Origin: Nioella sp. MMSF_3534
Lineage (GTDB): Bacteria > Pseudomonadota > Alphaproteobacteria > Rhodobacterales > Rhodobacteraceae
Length of the DNA: 60,992 bases
Assembly: GCF_030732985.1 (NCBI RefSeq)
Contig: NZ_JASHJX010000024.1
Coordinates: forward strand, 1-60,992
Direction of reading: 5' to 3'
The notes beneath the pieces were generated by a model, which saw only the letters and a list, made by a program, of their open reading frames with translations, was not told the origin of the DNA and searched no databases. The position numbers and the translations under genes were made by a program. Positions within the stretch are counted from its first letter, which is position 1; each line of letters opens with the position of its first letter. This document shows positions 40,600 through 50,197 of the stretch, one piece after another.

Positions 40600-42465
40600 A
40601 TGACCGATTTTCTGCTTCTCGCCTTCATCTTCCTTGTGGCCGGTGTCGTCGCCGTTCCCATTGCGTCGCGGCTCGGGCTTGGGTCGGTTCTGGGCTACCT
40701 GATTGCGGGGATCGTCATCAGCCCGGTTCTGGCGCTGCTGCATGTGGATGTGATCTCGATCCAGCATTTCGCGGAATTCGGCGTGGTGATGATGCTGTTC
40801 CTCGTCGGGCTGGAGCTGGAGCCGAAGAACCTCTGGTCCATGCGCGCGCAGCTTCTGGGGCTTGGTGGCGGGCAGGTCGGGCTGACGACGGTCGCGGTGA
40901 TGGCCGTGGCATTGGCCTTCGGGCAACCCTGGTCGGTGGCGCTGGCAATCGGGCTGGTCTTCGCGCTGTCCTCCACCGCGATCGTTCTGCAAACGCTGAA
41001 CGAAAAGGGGCTGATGCGGTCCGATGGCGGGCAATCCTCTTTCGCGGTGCTGCTGACGCAGGATATCGCGGTGATCCCCATGCTGGCGTTCATCCCGCTG
41101 CTGGCGATGCCAGAGCTGGTCGAGGCGCTGAGCCACGGGGCCGGACACGGGGCAGAAGACGGCCACGGTCCGGGCCTCAGCCTTGTTGACGGGCTTTCGG
41201 GCTGGCAGACGGCGCTTGTGACCCTTGGGGCGATCGGGGCGGTGGTGGTGGGCGGCAACTACCTGACCACGCCGATTTTCCGCTTCATCTCGGTCGCCAA
41301 TCTGCGGGAGCTGTTCACGGCAACCGCCCTGATGATGGTGATCGGCATCGCGCTGCTGATGTCGCTGGTCGGGCTGTCACCGGCGCTTGGCACCTTCCTT
41401 GCGGGCGTTGTTCTGGCCAATTCGCCTTACCGGCACGAGCTGGAAAGCGATATCGACCCGTTCCGGGGCCTGCTGCTTGGCCTCTTCTTCATGACCGTGG
41501 GGGCGGGGATCAATTTTGCTCTGCTGGCGGAGAACCTCGGCACCACGGTCGCCCTGACACTCGGGCTGATGGCGTTGAAAGTGGCTGTGCTGCTGGTTTT
41601 GGCCTATCTTTTCAAGCTGCGGGGTGCGGACAAATGGCTCTTCGCGCTCGGGCTGGCGCAGGCGGGGGAGTTCGGCTTTGTCCTGCTGTCCTTCACCGTG
41701 GCCAATGCGGTCATTCCCGGACCGCTGGCCGATCAGCTGCTGCTGGTGGTGGCGCTGTCGATGCTGCTGACCCCGGCGCTTTTCATCCTTTACGACAAGG
41801 TGATCCGTCCCCGTTTTACCCATGAAGCCGAACGGGACGCGGACGAGATGCCCGAAGGCTCCAACGTCATCATCGCGGGCGCGGGCCGGATCGGCGGGCT
41901 TGTGGACCGGATCGCGCGGGCGGCGGGCTATCAGACGACGGTGATCGACTATTCGTCCCGCAGGCTCGACATCATGGCCCGCTTTGGCGCGCGGATTTTC
42001 TATGGCGATGCGACCCGGCCCGACCTGCTGCACGCGGCGGGGATCGCCGAGGCCAGGGTGCTGGTGGTGGCCATTGATGACCGCGAGGGGATCACCCAGA
42101 TCGTCCACCATGTCACCTCGACCTATCCCAATGTCCATGTGATTGCGCGGGCGACCGACCGCGACCATGTCTATGACCTCTGGCAGCATGGCTGCCGCGA
42201 TATCATCCGCGAAACCTATGACAGCAGCCTGCGCATGGGCCGCTCGATGATCGAAGCCTTCGGGACCGACCGAGAGCGGTCCGAAGCGATGATTGCGGCG
42301 TTCAACGCCCAGGACCGCGAGGCGATGATCCGTGTCGCTGACGTCCACCGGCTGGACGTGCCCCCGCATGAAAACGAGGAATATATCGCGCGGGTGGCCG
42401 AATTCCGGGAGGAATTCGAACAGGCGCTGAGCGCCGAGATGGCCCGGATCAGGGAGGGCGGATAG
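40600..42465 (+). CDS. Kef-type (CPA2) monovalent cation:proton antiporter
   Basis: A 621-aa transporter: about 12 membrane helices in residues 1-385 (GSVLGYLIAGIVISP, FGVVMMLFLVGLELEPK, SSTAIVLQTLNEKG, LSPALGTFLAGVVLANSPYRHELESD, GAGINF in CPA2 style), then a cytosolic RCK/TrkA-N domain (VIIAGAGRIGGLVDRIA, VTVID-like strand, GDATRPDLLHAAGI). Exchanges K+ or Na+ for H+; similar to KefB/KefC but the ion and glutathione control are not certain. Confidence 0.9.
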   Translation: MTDFLLLAFIFLVAGVVAVPIASRLGLGSVLGYLIAGIVISPVLALLHVDVISIQHFAEFGVVMMLFLVGLELEPKNLWSMRAQLLGLGGGQVGLTTVAVMAVALAFGQPWSVALAIGLVFALSSTAIVLQTLNEKGLMRSDGGQSSFAVLLTQDIAVIPMLAFIPLLAMPELVEALSHGAGHGAEDGHGPGLSLVDGLSGWQTALVTLGAIGAVVVGGNYLTTPIFRFISVANLRELFTATALMMVIGIALLMSLVGLSPALGTFLAGVVLANSPYRHELESDIDPFRGLLLGLFFMTVGAGINFALLAENLGTTVALTLGLMALKVAVLLVLAYLFKLRGADKWLFALGLAQAGEFGFVLLSFTVANAVIPGPLADQLLLVVALSMLLTPALFILYDKVIRPRFTHEAERDADEMPEGSNVIIAGAGRIGGLVDRIARAAGYQTTVIDYSSRRLDIMARFGARIFYGDATRPDLLHAAGIAEARVLVVAIDDREGITQIVHHVTSTYPNVHVIARATDRDHVYDLWQHGCRDIIRETYDSSLRMGRSMIEAFGTDRERSEAMIAAFNAQDREAMIRVADVHRLDVPPHENEEYIARVAEFREEFEQALSAEMARIREGG

Positions 42466-42522
42466 CACAAGGGGTTTCGTTTTGAGCAGTTCGCGCTATG
42501 GTTGTGCCCGGGAGGATGCCAT

Positions 42523-43305
42523 ATGCTCAACTTCGACACGGAGACAGCCAAGGTGCTCGAAACCGCCTATCAGGGGGCTGACGTCACCAAACGGCGAAGG
42601 GCCATCTTCGACGATCTCGCGCCGATTGGCGGGGATCACGTGCTCGATCTGGGTTGTGGAAATGGGCTGCTGACGCAGGAACTGGCGCGGGCCGTCGGTC
42701 CAGAGGGGCATGTGACAGGTCTGGACCCGAGCGAAGACATGCGCGCCCTTGCGCTCAGCCGCTGTTCCGATCACCAGAACGTCACCTTCCGGGATGGCGC
42801 AGCGGAAAGCCTGCCGTTTGCGGACGCAAGCTTTGACAAGGCCGTGTCGGTTCAGGTCTTCGAATATCTCAGCGATCTGCCCGGCGTATCTGCCGAGCTG
42901 CTTCGCGTGCTGCGCCCCGGCGGGCGGCTGGTGGTTGGCGATGCGCATTGGGATATGCTGGCGTGGTACAGCGACCAGCCCGAACGCATGGCACGGATGC
43001 AGGAGATCTGGGATCGTCATCTGGCGGATCGGATCGTTCCGTCGCGGCTGCCCGCCATCCTGGCCGATGTGGGATACAATGTGGACACGGTGCGGCCCAT
43101 CACCTTTGCGGATACCACCCTGCGCCCGGACGGGCTGGCGAACATGATGATCATCCTGATGACGAATTATGCGATCCAGACAGAGCCCGGCGCCGAAGAC
43201 ATGGCCAAAGCCTGGGCCGAGGAGCAGCGAAGGCTGGCCGCCGAGGGGCGGTTCTTCTTTGCAATGACCTATTTCTCGATCGCTGCGCGCAAGCCCGACG
43301 CCTAG
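42523..43305 (+). CDS. Class I SAM-dependent methyltransferase
   Basis: A 260-aa UbiE-like methyltransferase: VLDLGCGNGLLTQELA (motif I), TGLDPSEDM (post-I), FRDGAAESLPFADASFDKAVSVQVFEY (motif II region) and LLRVLRPGGRLVVGDAHW. Substrate unknown. ATG at 42523 is preceded by GGGAGG. Its TAG stop overlaps the stop of the convergent Ada-like gene (CTAG). Confidence 0.82.
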   Translation: MLNFDTETAKVLETAYQGADVTKRRRAIFDDLAPIGGDHVLDLGCGNGLLTQELARAVGPEGHVTGLDPSEDMRALALSRCSDHQNVTFRDGAAESLPFADASFDKAVSVQVFEYLSDLPGVSAELLRVLRPGGRLVVGDAHWDMLAWYSDQPERMARMQEIWDRHLADRIVPSRLPAILADVGYNVDTVRPITFADTTLRPDGLANMMIILMTNYAIQTEPGAEDMAKAWAEEQRRLAAEGRFFFAMTYFSIAARKPDA

Positions 43306-44165
43306 GCGCTTTCGCGGGCGTCCTCTTCCGCCGCTTCCCAGGCCAGCATGGCGCGTTTCACCGGCAGGCCCCAGTGATAGCCGCCAAGTCCGCCCGATTT
43401 GCGCAGCGCGCGATGGCAGGGGATCAGCCAGCTGATCGGGTTGCGCCCCACGGCGGTGCCCACGGCGCGCACGGCCTTGGGGTTGCCCACGGCGCCCGCG
43501 ATCTCGGAATAGGTGGTGACATGGCCCGAGGGGATACGCAGCAGAGCCTCCCACACCTTGATCTGGAAGGGCGCGCCGATGAGGTAGAGCCGCGCCTCGC
43601 CCCCCGCCGCGCCAAAGGCCGCATCGGCCCAGGGTTTCAGCGCCATAGGGTCCTCGGTGAACCGGGCGTTTGGCCAGCGGGACAGCATGTCCTCCATGGC
43701 GGCCTCCGCCCCTGTTTCGGCAGCGAAGGCGATGCCGCAGATGCCCTTGTCGGTGCCCATGATCAGGGCCGGGCCGAAGGGGCTTTCGTACCAGCCCCAG
43801 TGGATCTCCAGCCCCTCGCCGCCACGCGCATAGTCACCGGGGCTCATCGCCTCCCATGTCACGAAAAGGTCATGCAACCGGCCAGACCCGGACAGCCCAA
43901 CCTCGTCCGCCGTGGCGAGCGTGGTGAACCGGTCGCGCAGCAGATGCCTTGCGTGATCGAGCGTCAGGTATTGCTGATAGCGCTTGGGGCTGACGCCGAC
44001 CCACCTCGAAAACACCCGTTGCAGATGGGCGGGGCTCATCCCGAGGCCCTTGGCCAGCTCCTCCAGCGAGGGGCCGGGCGCCGGGGCCGCGTCGATCACG
44101 TCGAGCGCGCGGCGGATAACGTTGAAATGGTAGGCACTGTCGTCGGGTGGGGTCATCTGGGTCAT
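43302..44165 (-). CDS. AraC-HTH plus O6-methylguanine-DNA methyltransferase (Ada-like)
   Basis: A 287-aa fusion: N-terminal AraC-type HTH (residues about 15-105, LEELAKGLGMSPAHLQRVFSRWVG) and a C-terminal Ogt/MGMT domain with the acceptor site IPCHRAL (Cys250), YSEIAGAVGNPKAVRAVG and GGLGGYHWG. It lacks the zinc-binding N-terminal Ada domain, so it repairs O6-alkylguanine but has no Cys38-type methyl-phosphotriester sensor. It may use the AraC part for regulation. Confidence 0.88.
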   Translation of the reverse strand: MTQMTPPDDSAYHFNVIRRALDVIDAAPAPGPSLEELAKGLGMSPAHLQRVFSRWVGVSPKRYQQYLTLDHARHLLRDRFTTLATADEVGLSGSGRLHDLFVTWEAMSPGDYARGGEGLEIHWGWYESPFGPALIMGTDKGICGIAFAAETGAEAAMEDMLSRWPNARFTEDPMALKPWADAAFGAAGGEARLYLIGAPFQIKVWEALLRIPSGHVTTYSEIAGAVGNPKAVRAVGTAVGRNPISWLIPCHRALRKSGGLGGYHWGLPVKRAMLAWEAAEEDARESA

Positions 44166-44318
44166 CTCCTGTCCCCAGATGTACTGCGCCCCTTACATCC
44201 CCGCGACCCGTTTCTTGCGCATCTTTCTGCGCCTGCCCCGGCCTCTCCTGCTTTGATGCGCGACAGAGGGGATGGGACTTGCTAGCATCGCTCAGTTTCA
44301 CATTTCCAGGACGCAGAT

Positions 44319-45122
44319 ATGCTCGACGAATTTTTCGGTTCGCCCGCTCAACAGGGGCTTCAACGGCGTGCTGCCGCGATGTGGGCGCTGCTTGGTGATG
44401 ATCCCGCCTATTGCTGCCATGGCCGGGCCGTCGGCGTGACCGATCCGTCACCGGACTCTCTTGCACAACAGATCTCGCTGGCGCGTCTCCAAGGCGTTTC
44501 GTCCTGCGAAGGTGTGTCAGAGCAAGACGTTGCCGCGCGCCGCGACGCGCTGCAGGCTGCGGGGCTCTCGCTCGACGAATATGTCAGTTGGGCAGGCGGG
44601 GACGAGGCGGTGCGGGCCGCGCGCGAGGTGCTGGCCAGCCGGTCCCTGCCTGCGGGCCTGTCCATCGGGCAGGTCGATGCTGATACCCCTGCCGAGGTCA
44701 TGCAGCAACTGGACCGGGTTACCGCCTCCTGCGAGGTGCTGCTTCCCATGGGGCAATTCATGCGTGGGATCGCCCGCCCGGCTGTTTGCGTCTATGCGCA
44801 GACGGATGATGGCGAGGTGGTGGCCACATCCGCTGCCGTGGCGCAGTTCCACCCGGATAGCCCCAGGGGCAAAGAGTTCTGGTGGGGGATGCTGGCGACG
44901 GATGATCGTTGTCGCGGTCAGGGGCTTGCGCTGGTGCTCGGGGCGGAATCGATGCTGAGAATGGTGGACGGGCACGGGATGACCGGCTTCTTTACCGGGA
45001 TAAGGGAAGGGAATGCCCTGTCCGAAAGACTCTGTACCAAGCTTGGGCTTGAGGCCACGGACAGGACCATCATCATTTCCATTGCCCCCGAGGTCTTCGC
45101 GGCGGGCAGTGTCACGAAGTGA
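44319..45122 (+). CDS. GNAT-family acetyltransferase
   Basis: A 267-aa protein. The C-terminal half carries a GNAT fold: VCVYAQTDDGEVVATSAAVAQF in outline, WGMLATDDRCRGQGLALVLGAESM (acetyl-CoA motif A, RxxGxG/A) and GFFTGIREGNALSERLCTKLGL. The N-terminal part (about 110 residues) has no recognised domain. Substrate unknown. The stop overlaps a GTG of the next frame, but the true next start is 33 nt later. Confidence 0.72.
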   Translation: MLDEFFGSPAQQGLQRRAAAMWALLGDDPAYCCHGRAVGVTDPSPDSLAQQISLARLQGVSSCEGVSEQDVAARRDALQAAGLSLDEYVSWAGGDEAVRAAREVLASRSLPAGLSIGQVDADTPAEVMQQLDRVTASCEVLLPMGQFMRGIARPAVCVYAQTDDGEVVATSAAVAQFHPDSPRGKEFWWGMLATDDRCRGQGLALVLGAESMLRMVDGHGMTGFFTGIREGNALSERLCTKLGLEATDRTIIISIAPEVFAAGSVTK

Positions 45123-45154
45123 AAATGTGGTATTTCAGCAGGAGGAACCCAATC

Positions 45155-45604
45155 ATGACCCAGCCCCGCGTGGCCGCCTTTTGTGCCCAGATTCTTCTGG
45201 CGTGCTCTGCCATACCGGCCTCTGCCTGCGTGATCCCCTTGCCGGACTGTTCTCTGGACGACGGCGGTATCGCCTTTCTCAACGGATACAATGCCGGGGC
45301 CGTCCATTTTACCGAGCAACGCGTCGTTGACGGGCAGACCGAGGCCAGATCTGTCCTTGTCGAATGCACCAGCCGACAGGGGATCGCCATTGACGAACCC
45401 TATAGCTGGGAAGGCCCGTACTACGATGCCTATGACCGGATGATCGACGCATTGTATTCCGAACAGGCGGTCACGCTGCGCGACCTCGCCCGCGAGATCC
45501 GCGCGCTCGGGATCGACGTGGACCGGATCACCCTGCCCGCGGGCCATTGCGGCTGCGACCTGCCCGATATGCCGCCGCCGGAGTTCCAGTGCCCTGAGTT
45601 CTGA
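45155..45604 (+). CDS. Secreted cysteine-rich hypothetical protein
   Basis: A 149-aa protein with a signal peptide (residues 1-23, ending ASAC) and a mature part with several cysteines (CVIPLPDCS at its start; HCGCDLP and CPEF at its end), probably disulfide-linked in the periplasm. No family recognised. AGGAGG 8 nt before the ATG at 45155 decides the start. Confidence 0.65.
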   Translation: MTQPRVAAFCAQILLACSAIPASACVIPLPDCSLDDGGIAFLNGYNAGAVHFTEQRVVDGQTEARSVLVECTSRQGIAIDEPYSWEGPYYDAYDRMIDALYSEQAVTLRDLAREIRALGIDVDRITLPAGHCGCDLPDMPPPEFQCPEF

Positions 45605-45683
45605 GGGTGATGGACCAATTCTCCGAGCTGGCCATGGTGAGCATGCCATGCAAGGATTGCCGTCGAGGCCCGGACGATAGGGA

Positions 45684-46496
45684 ATGTGCATTTTGGCTCA
45701 GAACAAAAATTTCGACATCACCCCTGCGGCTGCCGCCGACTATCAGAACAAGGCCGTTCCGGCGATGTTCGAACCGCTCGCACGCGCGACGATGGCAAGG
45801 ATAGACTTGCCTGATGGGGCGCATGTGATCGACATTGCCTGTGGGACGGGTGTGGCAGCACGTATCATCGCCGAGCACTTGCCGGGCGCGGGGCGTATCG
45901 TCGGGACGGATATCAGCGAGGCCATGGTCCAGGTGGCAAAGCAGTCTGAACCATCCGGTGCCCATCATGAGTTTACCTGGTTTGCGGCGGATGTGGTGGA
46001 TATGCCCTGCGATTCGCAGTCCTTTGATATCGCGTTCGTTCAACAGGGGCTGCAATTCTTCCCAGACAAGCCTGCGGCCCTTGCCGAAATCGCACGCGTT
46101 TTGAAGCCGGGCGGGCTGCTCTACATCACCTGTTGGGCCGAGATATCGCCCTTCAACGGTTCAATCGCAGACGCGCTGGAGGCCGCCGGCGCGGCAGATG
46201 CCGCAGGGAAGGCGCGGGCCCCTTTTTCGTTTCGCGACGGGGATATGATTGCGGCCCTGCTGGAAGAGGCGGGTTTCGTAGTGGAACGGCGGGACTCGGT
46301 CGAACTTCATCGTCGGTTCGACAATCCCAAGGATCAGGTCATGTCGCTGCCAGCGGGCAAGGATATTACTGCCATGGGCGAGAAACGGGCCGATATCGTC
46401 TTTGCTGATATTGAACACCGCCTGTCCCCATACCTGAGCGATGAGGGATATGCGGTTCCTCAGAAAGCCCATCTGTTTGCGGCAAGGCGTCTTTGA
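45684..46496 (+). CDS. Class I SAM-dependent methyltransferase (UbiE/COQ5-like)
   Basis: A 270-aa methyltransferase: VIDIACGTGVAARII (motif I), VGTDISEAMVQVA (post-I), DMPCDSQSFDIAFVQQGLQFFPDKPAALAE (motif II region) and VLKPGGLLYITCW (motif III). Substrate unknown. ATG at 45684 is used; TTG at 45693 is possible. It sits before nth with a 40-bp gap. Confidence 0.82.
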   Translation: MCILAQNKNFDITPAAAADYQNKAVPAMFEPLARATMARIDLPDGAHVIDIACGTGVAARIIAEHLPGAGRIVGTDISEAMVQVAKQSEPSGAHHEFTWFAADVVDMPCDSQSFDIAFVQQGLQFFPDKPAALAEIARVLKPGGLLYITCWAEISPFNGSIADALEAAGAADAAGKARAPFSFRDGDMIAALLEEAGFVVERRDSVELHRRFDNPKDQVMSLPAGKDITAMGEKRADIVFADIEHRLSPYLSDEGYAVPQKAHLFAARRL

Positions 46497-46536
46497 AGGG
46501 CTTTACCCTTCTGATCATGGCGGGCATTAAGCGTTC

Positions 46537-47181
46537 ATGGCCAAGCAACTGCCCTATCACACGATCCACGAGATCTTCACCCGGTTTCAGGCCGCCGAGC
46601 CGGAACCGGACGGGGAGCTCAACCACACCAACGCCTATACGCTGGTGGTGGCGGTTGCGCTGTCGGCGCAGGCGACGGATGTGGGGGTGAACAAGGCCAC
46701 AGCAAAGCTGTTCGAGATCGCGGATACGCCCCAGAAGATGCTGGATCTGGGCGAAGAGGGGCTGATCGAGCATATCAAGACCATCGGCCTTTTCCGCAAC
46801 AAGGCCAGGAACGTGATGAAGCTGAGCCGCATCCTGGTGGAGGAATATGGCGGTGTCGTCCCGTCCTCGCGCGCGGCTTTGGTCAGCCTGCCCGGCGTGG
46901 GGCGCAAGACCGCCAATGTGGTGCTGAACATGTGGTGGCGATATCCGGCGCAGGCCGTAGACACCCATATTTTCCGTGTCGGCAACCGGTCGGGCATCTG
47001 CCCCGGCAAGGATGTGGACGCTGTGGAACGCGCCATCGAGGACAATATCCCGGTGGAATTCCAGCAGCACGCCCATCACTGGCTGATCCTGCACGGCCGT
47101 TATAAATGCAAGGCGCGCAAACCCGGCTGCGCGACCTGCCTGATCAATGACCTTTGCGCCTACGAGGACAAAACCGAATGA
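46537..47181 (+). CDS. nth: Endonuclease III
   Basis: A 214-aa base-excision DNA glycosylase/AP lyase: helix-hairpin-helix LPGVGRKTANVVL with the catalytic Lys, VDTHIFRVGNR with the catalytic Asp, and a C-terminal [4Fe-4S] motif C-x6-C-x2-C-x5-C (CKARKPGCATCLINDLC). Removes oxidised pyrimidines. The stop overlaps the next ATG by 4 nt. Confidence 0.95.
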   Translation: MAKQLPYHTIHEIFTRFQAAEPEPDGELNHTNAYTLVVAVALSAQATDVGVNKATAKLFEIADTPQKMLDLGEEGLIEHIKTIGLFRNKARNVMKLSRILVEEYGGVVPSSRAALVSLPGVGRKTANVVLNMWWRYPAQAVDTHIFRVGNRSGICPGKDVDAVERAIEDNIPVEFQQHAHHWLILHGRYKCKARKPGCATCLINDLCAYEDKTE

Positions 47182-48170
47182 GCAAAACCTACGACGTGGT
47201 CGGCATCGGCAACGCGATTGTCGACGTGATTTCCCACGGCAACGACGATTTTCTGGCCAATATGGGCATCACCAAGGGCATCATGCAGCTGATCGAACGG
47301 GAACGGGCGGAACTGCTCTATTCCGCGATGCGTGACCGGGTTCAGGCCCCCGGCGGGTCGGTCGGCAATACGCTGGCGGGGATCGGCACGCTTGGGCTGG
47401 AAACGGCCTTCGTGGGCCGGGTCAAGAACGACCCGCTTGGCCAGTTCTATGCCGAACAGATGGTCGAGGAAGGCACCGCCTTCCCGAACCCGCCCACGGA
47501 TGACGACCCGCTGCCCACCTCTCGCTCGATGATCTTCGTCAGCCCCGATGGTGAGCGGTCGATGAACACCTATCTGGGCGCGGGGGCGGAGTTTTCGTCC
47601 GACGACGTGGACCCGGAGGTGATGGAAAACACCCGTTACCTGTTCCTCGAGGGATATCTCTTCGACAAGGACAAGGGCAAGACCGCCTTCCGCGCCGCTG
47701 CCGCCGCCTGCCGTCACGCGGGGGGGCAGGCCGGGCTGACCCTGTCGGACCCGTTCTGCGTGGACCGGCACCGGGAAAGCTTCCGCCAGCTGATCGAGGA
47801 CGAGATGGATTTCGTGTTCGGGAACGAGGAAGAGTGGCTGTCGCTTTACGAAACCAAGGACCTTGCCACCGCCTTGCAAGAGGCCGCGATGGTCTGCCCG
47901 CTGGTGGTGTGCACCCGGTCGGGCCACCCCGTCGTGATCCGCTCGGACGATCAGGAAATCCACGTTCCGGTCACGGAAGTCACCCCGGTCGATGCTACCG
48001 GCGCGGGCGATCAGTTCGCCGCCGGGTTCATCTATGGGCTGGCCACCGGTCAGGATCTGAAGACCTGCGGTCAGATGGGCGTTGCCGCCGCCGCCGAGGT
48101 GATCGGCCATATCGGCCCCCGTCCCAAGCGCCCGCTGAAAGTCGTGTTCGCGGAACAGGGGCTGATCTGA
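47178..48170 (+). CDS. PfkB-family kinase, likely adenosine kinase
   Basis: A 330-aa ribokinase-fold enzyme: DVVGIGNAIVDVIS, GGSVGNTLAGIGTLG (first signature) and VDATGAGDQFAAGFIYGL (catalytic Asp, second signature). Length and N-terminal pattern fit bacterial adenosine kinase-like proteins that turn adenosine to AMP. Other nucleoside/sugar substrates cannot be excluded. Translationally coupled to nth. Confidence 0.85.
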   Translation: MSKTYDVVGIGNAIVDVISHGNDDFLANMGITKGIMQLIERERAELLYSAMRDRVQAPGGSVGNTLAGIGTLGLETAFVGRVKNDPLGQFYAEQMVEEGTAFPNPPTDDDPLPTSRSMIFVSPDGERSMNTYLGAGAEFSSDDVDPEVMENTRYLFLEGYLFDKDKGKTAFRAAAAACRHAGGQAGLTLSDPFCVDRHRESFRQLIEDEMDFVFGNEEEWLSLYETKDLATALQEAAMVCPLVVCTRSGHPVVIRSDDQEIHVPVTEVTPVDATGAGDQFAAGFIYGLATGQDLKTCGQMGVAAAAEVIGHIGPRPKRPLKVVFAEQGLI

Positions 48171-48176
48171 GCCCGC

Positions 48177-48596
48177 TCAGGCGGCGCTGTCCACCACCTC
48201 GAAATCATGGGTAACCTCTGCGGTCTTGGCCATCATGGCCGAGGCCGAGCAGTATTTCTCCACCGACAGCTGAATGGCACGCTCGACCTTCACCGGGTTC
48301 ACGCCCCGGCCCGTCACGATGAAATGCATGTGGATGCGGGTGAAGACGGCGGGGGTGCCTTCGGCGCGGTCGGCATCCAGTTCGACAACCACATCCTCAA
48401 TGGGTTCGCGCCCCTTTTCGAGGATCGAGACCACGTCATAGGCCGAACAGCCCCCCGTCCCGATCAGCACCAGCTCCATCGGGCTGGGGCCGGGGGTGGT
48501 GCCGTCCTCTTCCTTGGTGCCGAAGACGAAATTGTGGCCGGTGCCGGATTTGCCGATGAAGGTCCGGTTCTCGGCCCATTTGACGCGCGCTTTCAT
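48177..48596 (-). CDS. OsmC-family peroxidase
   Basis: A 139-aa OsmC/Ohr-type protein with the two redox cysteines in family context: GTGGCSAYDVVSIL (Cys50) and EKYCSASAMM (about Cys115), plus PMELVLIG. Likely reduces organic hydroperoxides using the Cys pair. It converges on the adenosine kinase-like gene with a 6-nt gap. Confidence 0.85.
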   Translation of the reverse strand: MKARVKWAENRTFIGKSGTGHNFVFGTKEEDGTTPGPSPMELVLIGTGGCSAYDVVSILEKGREPIEDVVVELDADRAEGTPAVFTRIHMHFIVTGRGVNPVKVERAIQLSVEKYCSASAMMAKTAEVTHDFEVVDSAA

Positions 48597-48663
48597 GGGG
48601 ATGCTCCGCTAGGGGTTTTGCCGCGTCTTAGCGCAGCCTTGCGCGGGGGCCAAGCAGATGGGG

Positions 48664-49398
48664 CTAGACTTGCGGTACGACGAGCCAAAGTTGCACGCCC
48701 CCAAGCCCGTCCTCGATTTCACAAGTCAGCTGCACAAGGGCGGGGTCGCTGTCGGCATGACGCGGCACCATGTTGTTGCTGACCACACAGTCGCGCAAAA
48801 TGTCGATGTCGATGTCGATGTCGATGTCGATGGCGACGGGGTCGAACGGGTGCGGACCAATGCTGCCCCCGCCGACCGTATGGGGCGGCAGTACCTGAAG
48901 GCTTGCTATCAGCGTGTCCCGCATGCGCTGGTTCAACTCTTCCAGCGACAGGGCATAGCGTGCCGGGCCTGAAAACCCGAACCCGTCCAGCGCCAGCCCG
49001 TCGCCGGACAGCGACACGGCAGAGGGATCGCCATAGCGCGGGGCATTCAGCGGCCAGGCGTCGAAATCGGCGAACAGGTCATAGGGATTGATCCGTGAGG
49101 ACAGGGGCAACACCTCTGCCCGCTGTTCGGCGTCCGGCCCCAGATCGACTACCCGGGCCACGCCCTGAAACCCCCGGTCGTCCCCGCCTGCAAGGTTGCG
49201 GAAGACCAGCAGCGTATCGGTCTGCGTCACCCCGTGCAGGCCGTGATTGTCCCGCGTTTCGCGGATCAGAAACAGCGTATCGGCATTGCGTGCGAACAGG
49301 CGGTCTCGGATCTCGATCGTGCGGGGCGGCGTTGCCATGACCGGCAGCGCCCCGACCAAAAGCACCGCAAGCAGCGCCCTAGTCGCCCAGTTTTGCAT
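48664..49398 (-). CDS. Secreted hypothetical protein with (Asp-Ile)n tract
   Basis: A 244-aa protein with a signal peptide (residues 1-23, ending VMA), a mature region without known domains, and a run of Asp-Ile repeats in its last quarter coded by a hexanucleotide array. Two cysteines follow the run (LRDCV, LTCEIED). The ATG at 49398 overlaps the end of the upstream sulfotransferase gene by 20 nt, so they are probably co-transcribed. Confidence 0.65.
   Translation of the reverse strand: MQNWATRALLAVLLVGALPVMATPPRTIEIRDRLFARNADTLFLIRETRDNHGLHGVTQTDTLLVFRNLAGGDDRGFQGVARVVDLGPDAEQRAEVLPLSSRINPYDLFADFDAWPLNAPRYGDPSAVSLSGDGLALDGFGFSGPARYALSLEELNQRMRDTLIASLQVLPPHTVGGGSIGPHPFDPVAIDIDIDIDIDILRDCVVSNNMVPRHADSDPALVQLTCEIEDGLGGVQLWLVVPQV
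48800..48832. repeat. Hexanucleotide microsatellite (ATGTCG)x5.5
   Basis: Perfect 33-bp array in the gene above, coding on the minus strand for alternating Asp-Ile. Whole-unit changes would keep the frame. Confidence 0.88.
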
Positions 49399-50197
49399 GA
49401 ACCTCGTCCAGGTCGATCTCACCTACCGGCATCTTGTTCCCAGGGTTCTCGAAATCGTATTTGAAGAGCTGGAAGTCCTTCTTGTAGATTTCGTAGACTA
49501 GATGCATCGACAGGTCGTCGAAATAGTCTTCGACCGGATGCGCGCGCTTTGGGCCGTGACCCTCGGATTCGTTGAAGCGCGGGATCGTGGCCAGGTCGAG
49601 CGAATGCTTCGTCTCGATATTGTCCAGCACCTGTTGCATCCCGTCGTTGAAGCTTTCGGTCCAGAAGATCTTGTCGTAGCGCCCGCCGTTCACGATGAAG
49701 GTCGAGATATGGCCCGACATGGCCGACCAGTGAATGTCCGGGTCCATCGGGCGGCGCCAGCGGATGGTGTCGCGGGCAAACAGCAGGAAGCGGCGGAAGC
49801 TGGCGATCTGGTCAAAATCCTGCTTGCCGTCATCGCCACCCACTTCGATTCCGTATTTCTGGATCAGAAGCGGCACGAGGTTGCCGCGATAGCGTTTGCC
49901 GTTCCTCTGAATGCCGCAGATCTTGTCGAAAAAGCTGCTGAGGATGCGGGTGTAGGGGTTGCGCACGCAGGTGAAGGCATAGGAGCCATGTCCACGCACA
50001 TTGGCCTCGATCAGCGGCTGTGACGCGTCGAAGGCCCATTTGTGCATGCCATCCTTGGCATCGTGAATATCGCCATCAAAAAACCGACCGTTGTCCGAAT
50101 AATACATGATCTGCCCGATGGTTGAGCAGGCACATTTCGGAACCACCCGATAGACGACGCTTTCGCTCTCTGTCATCCAGGTCCCAGGGAAACCCAT
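49379..50197 (-). CDS. Sulfotransferase family 2 protein
   Basis: A 272-aa carbohydrate sulfotransferase-like protein: RVVPKCACSTIGQIMYY near residue 17 is the PAPS 5'-phosphosulfate loop of the HNK-1/chondroitin type, and FTCVRNPYTRILSSFFDKI near 80 is the 3'-phosphate site. Probably sulfates a surface polysaccharide. GGAGG precedes the ATG at 50197. It is divergent from the GT14-type glycosyltransferase gene, which supports a shared glycan role. Confidence 0.82.
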   Translation of the reverse strand: MGFPGTWMTESESVVYRVVPKCACSTIGQIMYYSDNGRFFDGDIHDAKDGMHKWAFDASQPLIEANVRGHGSYAFTCVRNPYTRILSSFFDKICGIQRNGKRYRGNLVPLLIQKYGIEVGGDDGKQDFDQIASFRRFLLFARDTIRWRRPMDPDIHWSAMSGHISTFIVNGGRYDKIFWTESFNDGMQQVLDNIETKHSLDLATIPRFNESEGHGPKRAHPVEDYFDDLSMHLVYEIYKKDFQLFKYDFENPGNKMPVGEIDLDEVHAKLGD

